DNA of 50,406 bases from Bdellovibrionales bacterium. GTDB lineage: Bacteria > Bdellovibrionota > Bdellovibrionia > Bdellovibrionales > JAGQZY01. The DNA lies in assembly GCA_019750295.1 (NCBI GenBank), contig JAIEOS010000004.1, forward strand, positions 1 through 50,406, read 5' to 3'. The position numbers and the translations under genes are program-made. The notes beneath the pieces are model-generated. The model ran no database searches and was not told the DNA's origin. It saw nothing but the letters and a program-made list of their open reading frames with translations. Below, one piece after another: positions 8,316 through 17,157 of the stretch (position 1 is its first letter; the number at the start of each line of letters is the position of its first letter).

Positions 8316-9146
8316 TTATAATAATTTGAGCGCTAACTGGTTCTTCTGGTTAGCGTTAGCTAACGTGGCTGTGTTGGCTTGCATTAAAATCTGGTTGCGA
8401 GTCAATTCAGCTGAAGTTTCAGCGATGTCCGTGTCACGGATACGGCTGTTGGCAGAAGACAAGTTCTCGTGCTGAGTCCCTAAGTTGTTGATAGTTGATA
8501 CTAATCTGTTCTGAAGAGCACCGAGGTTCGAGCGGATACGGTTCACTTCGGTCTGGGCAGCATCGAGGCCCTCTAAGGCTTCAGAGGCTCCGTCTTTGCT
8601 CGAAAAGTCGATTCCAGTCAGGCCAAGGGCGCTCAGGGTGGCTACGTTTCCAGAGGAATCGAAGCTAATGCGATCAGATTCGGACGAATTGTTGAGGCCG
8701 ATTTGGAAGTCGAATGTCGGCGTCGAACCGTCTAAGAGGTTAGTTTTACCCCATTTAGTACTTTGAGCGATACGATTCATCTCCTCTTTAAGAGCCTGAA
8801 CTTCTGTGTTGATGAACCCGCGCTCGGTTTCGCCCACAGTGTCAGAAGCGGCTTGGATGCCGAGTTCCCGTAAACGAATCACGATGTTGCTCATCTCATT
8901 CAAACCGCCTTCAGCCGTCTGGATTAAAGAGACCCCGTCGTTTGCGTTTCGCATAGCTTGGCTCGCGGATCTGATCTGAGCTTTTAAGTTCTCAGAGATG
9001 GCCAATCCAGCAGCATCGTCGGATGCGCGGTTGATGCGGCTACCACTAGACAGCTTTTCGAAGCTACTATCGATACCACGGTTGTTCGTGTAAAGGTTCT
9101 TCATCGCGTTGATTGAAGATGTGTTGGTGTTAACTCTCATACTCAT
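8316..9146 (-). CDS. fliC: Flagellin
   Basis: Filament subunit, 276 aa. The N-terminal D0/D1 region has the classic SGSRINRASDDAAGLAISE at about residues 33-51 and the NDGVSLIQTAEGGL heptad region. The C-terminal D1/D0 region has NSRIRDTDIAETSAELTRN and ends NQLALKLL. The middle is short, so the protein is nearly all D0/D1 with little surface-exposed variable domain. The start is ATG 9146 with AGGAG 7 bases upstream. A second Met at codon 3 is less well placed. It is a single gene with a possible sigma-28 promoter at 9201-9227 and its own terminator. No other flagellar gene is in the window. Confidence 0.95.
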   Translation of the reverse strand: MSMRVNTNTSSINAMKNLYTNNRGIDSSFEKLSSGSRINRASDDAAGLAISENLKAQIRSASQAMRNANDGVSLIQTAEGGLNEMSNIVIRLRELGIQAASDTVGETERGFINTEVQALKEEMNRIAQSTKWGKTNLLDGSTPTFDFQIGLNNSSESDRISFDSSGNVATLSALGLTGIDFSSKDGASEALEGLDAAQTEVNRIRSNLGALQNRLVSTINNLGTQHENLSSANSRIRDTDIAETSAELTRNQILMQANTATLANANQKNQLALKLL

Positions 9147-9200
9147 TTGATTGCTCCTGTTATTGTTCTTTTTTTTTCCGTAAAATTAATTACGCCTAAC

Positions 9201-9227
9201 TATTCGGAGCACTCTGGAGATTCTTGA
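9201..9227 (-). promoter_or_regulatory. Candidate sigma-28 (FliA) promoter of flagellin
   Basis: Read on the minus strand, TCAA, 15 bases, then TCCGAATA. This resembles the flagellar consensus TAAA-N15-GCCGATAA (3/4 at -35, partial at -10) with the exact spacing. It lies about 55 bases upstream of the flagellin start. The -10 match is imperfect. Confidence 0.4.
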
Positions 9228-9370
9228 CAGGACGAAAATACAGAAGTGCTTAAAGTTGTGGTTTTTTAACCTTTGGTCTTAAGATGATGGTATTGAAATC
9301 AAAACTATAGTCGGGAAAAAACGCAGAAATAAACGCAAAAAAATGACTGAGACTTACTAATAGAGTGCCT

Positions 9371-9424
9371 TATCGAGCGAAGCGAAAGATCCTAAGCGAG
9401 TTTATTCGCTTCGCTTAGGATGAT
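9371..9424. repeat. Two inverted copies of dispersed repeat, forming alternative hairpins
   Basis: The plus strand carries GAGCGAAGCGAAAGATCCT at about 9375-9392, and the minus strand carries TCATCCTAAGCGAAGCGAA at 9405-9423. Two exclusive hairpins are possible. One pairs AGCGAAGCGA (9376-9385) with TCGCTTCGCT (9407-9416). The other pairs ATCCTAAGCGA (9389-9399) with TCGCTTAGGAT (9411-9421). The minus-strand copy contains the TAA stop and last Ser codons of the hydrolase gene. It is the same family as the repeats at 32284-32314 and 48860-49002. Confidence 0.75.
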
Positions 9425-10374
9425 GAGTCGCTGATTTTTTCCTCGATATTAAAGAACTTGGCGATTTTTTCGTTCACCCAGGTGGGATCGTCTTCCATGA
9501 GATGATGCCCGCCCCAAGGATGAATCTCATAGTTTGCGGCTTTGAGCTGTTTTTGAACCAACCTCATATGGGAAAGAGTTGTTACGCGATCATTGGATCC
9601 CCAGAGAATCAAAGTATCGCTCTTTCTGTGGGCCAGCGACGTGAACACTCGCTGATCTTTAAATACGTCTACGGTTTTCATAAAACAGTAAAGCGCCAAA
9701 GGGTCCTTATAGGGTTCCGAGTAGCGCTCCAGGACGTCTTTATTGACGAGCTTCTGATTATAGACGGCTTTGCTCAGGGCTTTTTTAATAATCGGTCGAG
9801 GGACCATTCGTGAGAACTTTGCCAACAAGAGATAATTGAAATTCTTTAATGGTAGGAGATTGGGAGTCACCGCGGGGGCAATGGCCGCGGTTTTGAGGAA
9901 TCTTTCCGGGTAAAGCGAGCTCAGCCATAGAGAGATAACCCCTCCCAAGGAACAGCCCACCAAATAACACTCCTTAATGCCAGCTTGGTCAAGCACAGCT
10001 AAGGTGCGCTCCGTGTATCCATCCAGATCGTAGGAAAGGTCGGCCACCTTATCACTCAGCCCCAGTCCTGGGTGATCAAAAGCAAACACAGGATAATTGC
10101 GAAATTGTGAAAGCTGGTAGCGCCAGCTAAAGAGAGAGGATCCAAAGCTATGGACAAAAACGATCGGCGTGGCATCGGGCTCGGAACAAACAGATCGGTT
10201 ATCAAAAGAGTAAACCTCTCCCCAAGGCATCTTCATTTTGCCTGTGAGATGCGCTTCGTAAGTAAAATCCAGAACGTCAGGCCACTTTTGCGATTCTATT
10301 TTTTGCCAACCGGCGAAAAGCCCCAGAGCTATAAACGGAATCGCAAAAATAAGTCCAATAAAGAAATAATCCAT
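9415..10374 (-). CDS. Membrane-anchored alpha/beta hydrolase
   Basis: 319 aa from ATG 10374. This start is chosen because it opens with a transmembrane anchor (DYFFIGLIFAIPFIALGLFAG) and shares a base with the stop of the upstream gene (TAATG), which implies coupled translation. The alpha/beta hydrolase fold follows. The oxyanion region is FVHSFGSSLFSW. The nucleophile Ser lies in GCSLGG, a variant GxSxG elbow. The likely acid Asp is in ILWGSNDRVT and the catalytic His in WGGHHLMEDDP. The active site is probably on whichever side the anchor faces, most likely the periplasm. The substrate is unknown (ester or peroxide). The last codons come from the dispersed repeat at 9405-9423. Confidence 0.85.
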   Translation of the reverse strand: MDYFFIGLIFAIPFIALGLFAGWQKIESQKWPDVLDFTYEAHLTGKMKMPWGEVYSFDNRSVCSEPDATPIVFVHSFGSSLFSWRYQLSQFRNYPVFAFDHPGLGLSDKVADLSYDLDGYTERTLAVLDQAGIKECYLVGCSLGGVISLWLSSLYPERFLKTAAIAPAVTPNLLPLKNFNYLLLAKFSRMVPRPIIKKALSKAVYNQKLVNKDVLERYSEPYKDPLALYCFMKTVDVFKDQRVFTSLAHRKSDTLILWGSNDRVTTLSHMRLVQKQLKAANYEIHPWGGHHLMEDDPTWVNEKIAKFFNIEEKISDSSS

Positions 10375-10679
10375 TAGTCGATCTCGAGAAACCGGCAAAA
10401 AGCCATATGGCCATGAGCGTTGAATCTTTGCATTTGAACATCGTAACAATGAAGGTTGGCGCGATAACCGATCGTGCAACTCTCAGACGCTGGATCGAAG
10501 TGAGAACAATGTTCGCAAGCAAAAAGTAGGTGTTTATTTATTAAATCATCAGGATTTACCCGGTCTAACTTAATACTTTTTTTGGCCCGCTTTGGAGTAG
10601 GAACGTAGGAGAGTGGTTTTGAAGACGAAGTTTTCATTGTGTTTTTTTCCGGCGTTGACAATTTCATAATCGGGGCCAT
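10374..10679 (-). CDS. Small Cys/His-rich protein of unknown function
   Basis: Up to 101 aa. The exact start is unclear. Met codons at 10679, 10667 and 10637 are possible and none has a strong ribosome-binding site. The first half is basic and Ser/Pro-rich (KPLSYVPTPKRAKKS). The second half holds a CEHCSHFDP motif, then three more Cys and several His (SCTIGYR, LHCYDV, MAFCRFLEID). Five Cys in about 45 residues suggests a metal site, zinc or Fe-S, but the family is not recognised. It overlaps the start of the alpha/beta hydrolase by one base, so the two are probably made together. It is divergent from clpB. Confidence 0.65.
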   Translation of the reverse strand: MAPIMKLSTPEKNTMKTSSSKPLSYVPTPKRAKKSIKLDRVNPDDLINKHLLFACEHCSHFDPASESCTIGYRANLHCYDVQMQRFNAHGHMAFCRFLEID

Positions 10680-10699
10680 CTTATGGAAAGAGTCTATTT

Positions 10700-10728
10700 T
10701 TGTAAAATGGATTCTAGGTCAGTATAAT
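10700..10728 (+). promoter_or_regulatory. Sigma-70-type promoter of clpB
   Basis: TTGTAA (10700-10705), a 17-base spacer and a perfect TATAAT (10723-10728). Transcription should start near 10735, about 15 bases before the TTG start of clpB. No CIRCE repeat or sigma-32-type box was seen. Confidence 0.75.
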
Positions 10729-10749
10729 TTTAGCAACAAAGAGGTTCGC

Positions 10750-13320
10750 TTGAGCGATTTAGATAAAATGACACATAAAGCACGGGAAGCTATGCAGGAG
10801 GCCGCTCGCATGGCCGAGGCTCAAAAGCATCCGGCGGTGGAGCCTGAGCATTTATTTATCGCTATTCTAGGAGATGTCGACGGCAGCGTGGTCAATATTT
10901 TGCAAAATCTAAAAGTCGATGTTGCGGAGTATGACCAATGGCTTCAAGGCTACCTCGAACGTCAGCCCCAAGTCAGTGGAGCCAATAAGGTATCTGCCAG
11001 CCCCCGGCTCGTCCGCCTTTTTCAAGATGCGGAAAAGTTATCCCAAAATATGGGTGACCAGTATATGGCTCAAGAGCACTTCTTTTTGGCGGGGCTGTTC
11101 AACGAATCCGATTCGTCATTGAAGAGTGGGCTTAAAAAGTTAAAGATAACAGCGGCGGCCTTTAGAGAGGAACTTTTAAAAATGCGCGGAGGAGAAAAAT
11201 TGAACTCACAAGATGGTGATGCGAATTACGAAGCCCTTAAAAAATATGCCCGTGATCTCACCGAGGTCGCTCGCCAGGGAAAACTGGATCCGGTGATAGG
11301 TCGTGATGACGAGATTCGGCGAACGATTCAGGTGTTGTCTCGTCGGAAAAAGAACAATCCCGTGCTCATCGGAGATCCTGGAGTCGGTAAAACCGCGATT
11401 GCGGAAGGTTTAGCGATCCGTATTGTAAATCGGGACGTTCCGGAAATTCTCTTTGGAAAACGAATTTTAAGTTTAGACATGGGGGCCCTTATTGCGGGAG
11501 CGAAGTACCGCGGTGAATTCGAGGAGCGTCTCAAGGCGGTGATTAAAGAGGTCACGGCGAGTAATGGCGAAATCATTTTGTTTATCGATGAGCTGCATAC
11601 TTTGGTTGGAGCTGGAAAAGGCGATGGCGCGATGGATGCCGGGCAGTTGTTAAAGCCGGCCTTGGCTCGCGGAGAATTGCGTTGTATCGGAGCCACCACG
11701 CTGGATGAGTATCGCGAATATATTGAAAAGGACAAAGCGCTCGAACGACGTTTTCAAGTGGTGTTGGTGGAAGAGCCTTCCGTTGAGGACACAATCACGA
11801 TTCTGCGAGGCTTGAAAAATAAATACGAAGTCCATCATGGGGTGCGGATCACTGACGATGCAATCATCGCCGCCGCCAAGCTGTCCCATCGTTATATCTC
11901 CAATCGTTTTTTGCCAGATAAGGCGATTGATCTTATCGACGAAGCGGCAAGTAAGCTGAGTATTGACATCAACAGTGTTCCGACGGAAGTCGATCAGATC
12001 AAACGTAAGGTGATGCAGCTCCAAATCGAACGCAATGCCGTTCTCCAGGATAAGAAGGACTCCCAACGGATCGGCGATATCGATGCGAAAATTTCCGATC
12101 TTAATAAGGAGCTCAAGGTTCTTGAAGATCAATGGAATAAAGAGAAAAAACAGATCGTTGGGCTTAAGGACATCAAACAAAAAATCGAGAATACTTTAAA
12201 GCAGATCGAAATCGCTGAGCGAGAGGGGCAGTTGGAAACGGCCGCTCGTCTTAAATACGGCGAATTGCCTGAACTTGAGAAAAAACTTGCCGAGAACAAT
12301 AAGACTCACGAGGCCAGCGATGGAAAAACCATCCTACGCGAAAACGTGGGGCCGGAGATTGTTGCTGAGGTTGTCGCAAAGTGGACCGGAATTCCGGTGG
12401 AGAAAATGGTTCAGAGTGAATCTCAGAAGCTCCTTAAGATGGAATCGGTTCTTGCGAAGCGAGTAGTCGGTCAGGAAGAGGCCTTGCGTTCGGTTTCTGA
12501 TGCGATTCGCCGGGCCCGTGCCGAGGTGGGCGATCCCAATAAGCCGATCGGGACCTTTTTATTTTTAGGGCCAACCGGCGTCGGGAAAACTGAGACCGTG
12601 AAAGCCTTAGCTGAATTTCTATTCGATACTGAAGAGAGTGTTATCCGTATCGACATGAGTGAATACATGGAAAAACATTCTGTGTCTCGCCTGATCGGAG
12701 CGCCTCCGGGCTATGTGGGTTACGATGAGGGAGGACAGCTGACGGAGCAGGTTCGTCGTCGTCCCTACAGCGTTGTACTTTTAGATGAAGTCGAAAAAGG
12801 TCACCCCGATGTATTCAATGTTCTCTTGCAGGTTTTTGATGAAGGTCGTCTGACTGATGGGCAGGGGCGCACCGTAGATTTTAAGAACACGGTTATCGTG
12901 ATGACTTCCAACATAGCCTCGGAAGCGATTGCGGACGACAGTCTGAGTGATCAACAGCGCGAAGATAAAGTCAAATCGCAGTTGCGCCTTCACTTTAAAC
13001 CCGAGTTTTTAAATCGAATTGACGAAACGATTATCTTTAAACAATTAACTCGCGAGCAGATTGGCAACATCGTCACCTACCAAGTGCAAAGAGTGCAGCA
13101 GCGCTTGGCGGATCGGAAGATCACGCTTCATCTCGATGCCTCGGCTTTAAAATTCTTGAGCGAAAAAGGCTACGACCCCACATTCGGGGCTCGACCTTTA
13201 AAGCGAGTGATTCAAGACTACTTGTTGAATCCACTGTCCAAAAAAATTCTGGGCGGTGAAATTTTGAGTGGAAGCACAGTAGAAGTGAAATCGAATAAGG
13301 ACGGGCTTACTCTCCAGTAG
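10750..13320 (+). CDS. clpB: Disaggregase ClpB (Hsp100)
   Basis: Two-ring AAA+ chaperone that extracts proteins from aggregates with DnaK. I start it at TTG 10750 (AAAGAGG 5 bases upstream). This gives 856 aa, the usual ClpB length, and an N-terminus of [18 protein letters not shown]. An in-frame ATG at 10639 lies upstream of the promoter and would add a non-conserved extension. Domains: Clp_N repeats about 1-145, first AAA+ with Walker A GDPGVGKT near 207, coiled-coil middle domain about 400-520 ([16 protein letters not shown]), second AAA+ with Walker A GPTGVGKT near 607, and the C-terminal D2-small domain. The intact middle domain marks ClpB rather than ClpA or ClpC. It is probably monocistronic. 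Confidence 0.95.
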   Translation: MSDLDKMTHKAREAMQEAARMAEAQKHPAVEPEHLFIAILGDVDGSVVNILQNLKVDVAEYDQWLQGYLERQPQVSGANKVSASPRLVRLFQDAEKLSQNMGDQYMAQEHFFLAGLFNESDSSLKSGLKKLKITAAAFREELLKMRGGEKLNSQDGDANYEALKKYARDLTEVARQGKLDPVIGRDDEIRRTIQVLSRRKKNNPVLIGDPGVGKTAIAEGLAIRIVNRDVPEILFGKRILSLDMGALIAGAKYRGEFEERLKAVIKEVTASNGEIILFIDELHTLVGAGKGDGAMDAGQLLKPALARGELRCIGATTLDEYREYIEKDKALERRFQVVLVEEPSVEDTITILRGLKNKYEVHHGVRITDDAIIAAAKLSHRYISNRFLPDKAIDLIDEAASKLSIDINSVPTEVDQIKRKVMQLQIERNAVLQDKKDSQRIGDIDAKISDLNKELKVLEDQWNKEKKQIVGLKDIKQKIENTLKQIEIAEREGQLETAARLKYGELPELEKKLAENNKTHEASDGKTILRENVGPEIVAEVVAKWTGIPVEKMVQSESQKLLKMESVLAKRVVGQEEALRSVSDAIRRARAEVGDPNKPIGTFLFLGPTGVGKTETVKALAEFLFDTEESVIRIDMSEYMEKHSVSRLIGAPPGYVGYDEGGQLTEQVRRRPYSVVLLDEVEKGHPDVFNVLLQVFDEGRLTDGQGRTVDFKNTVIVMTSNIASEAIADDSLSDQQREDKVKSQLRLHFKPEFLNRIDETIIFKQLTREQIGNIVTYQVQRVQQRLADRKITLHLDASALKFLSEKGYDPTFGARPLKRVIQDYLLNPLSKKILGGEILSGSTVEVKSNKDGLTLQ

Positions 13321-13338
13321 GTCCGTGGACGTTGGGCT

Positions 13339-13923
13339 TTAATAGACCTCTACGTTGTCAAAAGAGGAGACCATCTTCACAGAAGAGGGCTTTGCGCACG
13401 ATGGAACAAACTCTCCGATATCAAGTTGAGAGGTTCCAAAAAACGAATCGCCCTTCTTTTCCACAGGGATTATAAAATCCGCGAGAAGTTTTCCATCTTG
13501 AAAGTATTCGACCTTCTTGATTTTGGAATGCCATCGCAATCCAAGGTGAACTTTTTCGTGGAGGGCAATGGTTCCAAAGTTTTTCTCGAAGAGAACCTTC
13601 GAAGGTTGGGCTCCGTCAGGTATGTGCGAGGGTTTTAGGTAGCAAGGAGCTGCGCATTCGATCGCAACAACTTTCACAACGAAACGATCAATTGGGATGC
13701 CCACCTCAGGTTCAAAAGCGAGGGCCATCACCACCATAACTTCGCCAAGGCCGCTCGATGGTTCACTGCTTTTCGAGTTAAACAGATACATCGAAATTGT
13801 AGTGCGAGCGAATATCGGTTCCTTGTTGTCTTCGCAGGGAGTAAAAGAAAAGTTTTGTATCTCCACATCGGCCTCAATTGAGTTTGTACTTCTTTTGGAA
13901 GATCTCACAATCGATGAAGCCAC
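13339..13923 (-). CDS. Hypothetical protein, possibly a remnant, 194 aa
   Basis: Not recognised. The frame opens at GTG 13923 with an in-frame TGA immediately before it. There is no good ribosome-binding site and no signal peptide. The C-terminal half (VHLGLRWHSKIKKVEYFQDG, then LLADFIIPVEKKG and a closing SSFDNVEVY) looks like the strands of a jelly-roll, LamG or concanavalin-like domain, which normally sits in secreted proteins. The missing signal and weak start suggest either a true start further inside or a gene that has lost its 5' part. It converges on clpB with 18 bases between stops. Coding status is moderate. Confidence 0.5.
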   Translation of the reverse strand: MASSIVRSSKRSTNSIEADVEIQNFSFTPCEDNKEPIFARTTISMYLFNSKSSEPSSGLGEVMVVMALAFEPEVGIPIDRFVVKVVAIECAAPCYLKPSHIPDGAQPSKVLFEKNFGTIALHEKVHLGLRWHSKIKKVEYFQDGKLLADFIIPVEKKGDSFFGTSQLDIGEFVPSCAKPSSVKMVSSFDNVEVY

Positions 13924-14007
13924 TCAAGATTTTTCGAATTCTTCAGGGGAATAGGAGGTGCGCCCAAAATGGTAGTCAAACTGACGGAAACCGGCTAAAT
14001 TGCAGGG

Positions 14008-14694
14008 ATGACGAAAAAAGATTGCAACCCACAGCCCGACGATTGCATTCATTGCGAATCACGGCATCTCAATCCTCTTTGCTCATTGGACGAAGTGGTT
14101 TCAGCCATTAGCCAGGTGAGAACTATGGTGAGTTTCAAGACCGATCAATATATTTTCTACTCAGGAAATAGTCCCGTCGGGATCTACACCATCGAAAGTG
14201 GTCTGGTGAAATTGGAAGTCAATTCTCCCAAGGGGTCTGCTCATACACTGAGGTTAATGGGTCCCGGATCCATCCTCGGCTACCGATCCTTATTTGCCAA
14301 TGAGCCTTATCAGGCTTCGGCCATTGCTGTGGAAGATTCCCAGCTTTGTTTTATTCCTAAATCCGATATTCTTAAAATCGCAACCACCCAGCCTCAAGCG
14401 GCTCTGAACCTGATGAGCTATCTCGCAAAGGATTTGCGGCTGGCTGAAGAAAAATGGATGTATCAAATCGATAAGGAAGCGCCGGAGCGAGTGGCGGAGG
14501 CTCTTCTCTTTTTAATGGATCATTTTCAGGACCAAGAGTGGACCCGGCGTGAAATTGCCGAATGGGCCGGAACGACCCCGGAGACGGTGATGAGGACCTT
14601 AGGTCAGTTTGAAAAAAGCGGCTGGATTCAACAAGATGGACGTCGCATTCAGATCATCAATAAAAATAAAATCAAAGAAAAAGCGCAAGTATGA
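14008..14694 (+). CDS. FNR-type oxygen-sensing transcription regulator
   Basis: Crp/Fnr family, 228 aa. Four Cys match the [4Fe-4S] ligands of FNR. C13, C16 and C25 (CIHC then NPLC) lie at the N-terminus, and C114 in SQLCFIP aligns with FNR Cys122. C6 is an extra one. The cyclic-nucleotide-binding beta-barrel runs to about residue 120, followed by the dimer helix and a winged helix-turn-helix (TRREIAEWAGTTPETVMRTL, about 178-197). An upstream in-frame TAA fixes the start at ATG 14008. The ribosome-binding site is weak (GCAGGG directly against the start). It sits 44 bases before ccoI, at the head of the cbb3 oxidase genes, so it probably controls them in response to oxygen. Confidence 0.88.
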   Translation: MTKKDCNPQPDDCIHCESRHLNPLCSLDEVVSAISQVRTMVSFKTDQYIFYSGNSPVGIYTIESGLVKLEVNSPKGSAHTLRLMGPGSILGYRSLFANEPYQASAIAVEDSQLCFIPKSDILKIATTQPQAALNLMSYLAKDLRLAEEKWMYQIDKEAPERVAEALLFLMDHFQDQEWTRREIAEWAGTTPETVMRTLGQFEKSGWIQQDGRRIQIINKNKIKEKAQV

Positions 14695-14738
14695 CGGCCA
14701 TCATATTTCTCTAAAGAGCTCAGAGCTACTTTGGAGAA

Positions 14739-17000
14739 ATGGGATGCCTCTATTGCCAACAATCTACCGTCACAGGGATTTCCTTCTGCTGTCAGGCGTG
14801 TTCTATTCTGTACCAAGGTCAATTCCATACCATCGCAGAAAATGCGAAAAACCAATTGCGACAAAAATGGGTTCATTTCGATTCGCCCTCTGTCCAAAAG
14901 GAGTATTTCCGTGAGGATCCCGCGGGATTAAAGATTTATCGTTTTTATGTTTCCGATCTCCAGTGTTCTTCCTGCGTCCACTTGCTCGAGAAGCTTCCTC
15001 ATTTCGAATCTTCTATCATTGAGTCCACCGTCTATTTTGGAACTTCCGAACTCCAAGTGAAAGCTCAAAGGACTCTTCCGCTTTCGGAACTTTGTTCCTT
15101 AATCGAAGATTTAGGATACTCCCCCCAAATTCTTAAAACAAAAGAGAGCTCGACCGATCATCTCCTCCAAGAGAATCGTCGGTGGTTAAAACAAATTGCC
15201 GTGGCGGGAGCATGCACGGGAAATATGATGATGTTCACGATACCGGTTTATGCCGGCGTCGAAGAACCTTATCGCCATCTCTTCCTCTGGCTCAGCGGAC
15301 TGCTTTTTTTACCGATACTGTTCTATTCGGCTCAGGTGTTTTATGCCGGAGCGTGGAGAGCCCTTAAAACCAAGACGGTAAATATTGATTCTGCCATGTC
15401 GCTGGCCTTGGTCGGTAGTTTTGTTTTTTCGACGATCAATCTTTGGAGAGGATCGGGTGCAGTTTATTACGATTCTACGGCCAGTTTTATTTTCCTCATT
15501 CTGCTGAGTCGCTACCGAGTCAAAAAAGCACAGCACAAAACAATAAACAAACTCAAAGCCCAGGATTCGATTTGGGACAAATCCTATCTTGTTCTGGACG
15601 GGCAAAACCAAGTTTATAAATCCCCGGAAGATTTAGTAGTCGATGAAATTGTCGAGATTCAAAAAAATCAAGTCCTACCTTTTGACGGATCCATTGTCGA
15701 ATCATCAGCGCTTTGGGACAGTTCGTTGGTCACTGGGGAAAGTCATCCACAGGTCTACACCCGCGGAATGAAAGTGAATGGTGGCCTTAGACTTCTCAGT
15801 CCTTCCGCAAAAGTCCAAGTGAAAACTCGTCTCGTGGATTGTGAATTACATCAAATGCTCGAGATGATTTCTAAAGATTCGCTTCACAAAAGTGCTTTTG
15901 TGCAAAAGATGGATTCCTTCGCGCAAAAGTTAATACTCACAGTGATCGGTATTGGATTTCTGTTCATCCTTTCGTATTCGTTTGTGAGCGTCGAGGAAAG
16001 TTTCCAACGGGCACTGGCTCTTTGGGTTGTGGCCTGTCCCTGCGCTTTAGCTTTTGCGGCTCCACTGACACTTCATCGAGCTTTACTTGAGGCGCGCAAA
16101 GCGGGTCTTCTCCTTAAAAGTGTAGATGTTTTTGAGAAGGCACAACATTTAACAGATATTGTTTTTGATAAAACAGGAACTTTGACTACTGGACGATTAA
16201 AGTTGATCGGAAGCTCTCCAGAGATTCTTTCTCCTGAGTATAAGCGCATTATTCTAGCTCTAGAAAGGTCTTCGTCTCATCCCGTGGCCTTTGCTTTTCG
16301 CGCGGCTTGGCCAGAGACCGAAGTGATGGACCATGAGGTGAGTGACATCCACGAGGTCATTGGCGAAAAAGTTTACGGTCTTAAAGATGGAAAAATATAT
16401 AGCGTACAGTCCGGACCCAAAGCCCAACATCTTACTATTGATCTGAAAGTGAACAACCACCACGTCGCAACGTTCTTCTTTACTGATGAATTACAACCCG
16501 AGGCAGAGAGAGTGATTCACAATCTCAATGCCGGCTTTAAGTTAGCGATCGTGTCTGGGGATGAAGCGTCTCGGGTTGAAGACGTTGCTCGCCAGTTGGG
16601 GATAGACTCTTCCAGTACTTTTTCCAACCAGAAGCCTTTTGATAAATTGAGATACATCGAGGCTCATCCTCGCGCCATGCTTGTCGGAGACGGCGCTAAC
16701 GATGCTCCGGCTTTAAAACATGCATTCATTAGCGTTGCGGCTCAGGGAAGTATGGAGATGAGCTTAAGAGTGGCCGACATCTACTTGCTCAAGCCGGGCT
16801 TAAAAAGTATCGAAGATTTTTTAAGAATCAGCGCCAAGGCCCGAGCGATTCTCCATCGTAATTTTATGATTGCGCTGACCTATAATATCGTCGCTGGGTC
16901 CTGCGCGCTCCTCGGTTTTATTAATCCTTTAGCGGCCGCAGTTCTTATGCCGCTCAGTTCTTTAGCTTTGCTGATATCCACGATGGGAGGTTGGAAATGA
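14739..17000 (+). CDS. ccoI: Copper-exporting P1B-type ATPase CcoI (cbb3 assembly)
   Basis: 753 aa inner-membrane pump that supplies copper for cbb3 oxidase. Order: an N-terminal Cys cluster (C3, C6, C17, C18, C21), as in the metal-binding region fused to CcoI/FixI proteins; a ferredoxin-like HMA domain with C76-S-S-C79; transmembrane helices; the actuator with VTGES; the CPC metal channel motif at 433-435; the phosphorylation site D477 in DKTGT; a nucleotide domain with the SSSHPVA-type His-Pro; and GDGANDAPAL. Start ATG 14739 is kept because it includes the first Cys pair, although GGAG lies only 2 bases upstream. It overlaps ccoS by 4 bases (ATGA). Confidence 0.93.
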   Translation: MGCLYCQQSTVTGISFCCQACSILYQGQFHTIAENAKNQLRQKWVHFDSPSVQKEYFREDPAGLKIYRFYVSDLQCSSCVHLLEKLPHFESSIIESTVYFGTSELQVKAQRTLPLSELCSLIEDLGYSPQILKTKESSTDHLLQENRRWLKQIAVAGACTGNMMMFTIPVYAGVEEPYRHLFLWLSGLLFLPILFYSAQVFYAGAWRALKTKTVNIDSAMSLALVGSFVFSTINLWRGSGAVYYDSTASFIFLILLSRYRVKKAQHKTINKLKAQDSIWDKSYLVLDGQNQVYKSPEDLVVDEIVEIQKNQVLPFDGSIVESSALWDSSLVTGESHPQVYTRGMKVNGGLRLLSPSAKVQVKTRLVDCELHQMLEMISKDSLHKSAFVQKMDSFAQKLILTVIGIGFLFILSYSFVSVEESFQRALALWVVACPCALAFAAPLTLHRALLEARKAGLLLKSVDVFEKAQHLTDIVFDKTGTLTTGRLKLIGSSPEILSPEYKRIILALERSSSHPVAFAFRAAWPETEVMDHEVSDIHEVIGEKVYGLKDGKIYSVQSGPKAQHLTIDLKVNNHHVATFFFTDELQPEAERVIHNLNAGFKLAIVSGDEASRVEDVARQLGIDSSSTFSNQKPFDKLRYIEAHPRAMLVGDGANDAPALKHAFISVAAQGSMEMSLRVADIYLLKPGLKSIEDFLRISAKARAILHRNFMIALTYNIVAGSCALLGFINPLAAAVLMPLSSLALLISTMGGWK

Positions 17001-17152
17001 CGATTCTTGCTTTAATGATACCCATGGCTCTGGTGATGGGCTTCGGGTTTCTCGCCGCCTTCTTTTTTGCCCTGGAGTATGGACAGTTTGATGATCTAGA
17101 AACGCCAGCCCATCGGATTCTTTTTGATGAAACCAACGAGAAAGGAAAGTGA
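16997..17152 (+). CDS. ccoS: cbb3 oxidase maturation protein CcoS
   Basis: 51 aa. Begins MTILALMIPMALVMGFGFLA with one transmembrane helix, then the family signature FALEYGQFDDLETPAHRIL. CcoS (FixS) is needed to insert cofactors into cbb3 oxidase. ATG 16997 overlaps the TGA of ccoI, and its own TGA (17150-17152) lies just before the ccoNO start. The gene is easy to miss because of its size, but motif and position make it secure. Confidence 0.92.
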   Translation: MTILALMIPMALVMGFGFLAAFFFALEYGQFDDLETPAHRILFDETNEKGK

Positions 17153-17157
17153 ATACA

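Noticed and set aside
10639-10749. Longer clpB start at ATG 10639
   Set aside because: It lies upstream of a TTGTAA-N17-TATAAT promoter, adds residues foreign to ClpB and gives a protein longer than the family; TTG 10750 gives 856 aa.
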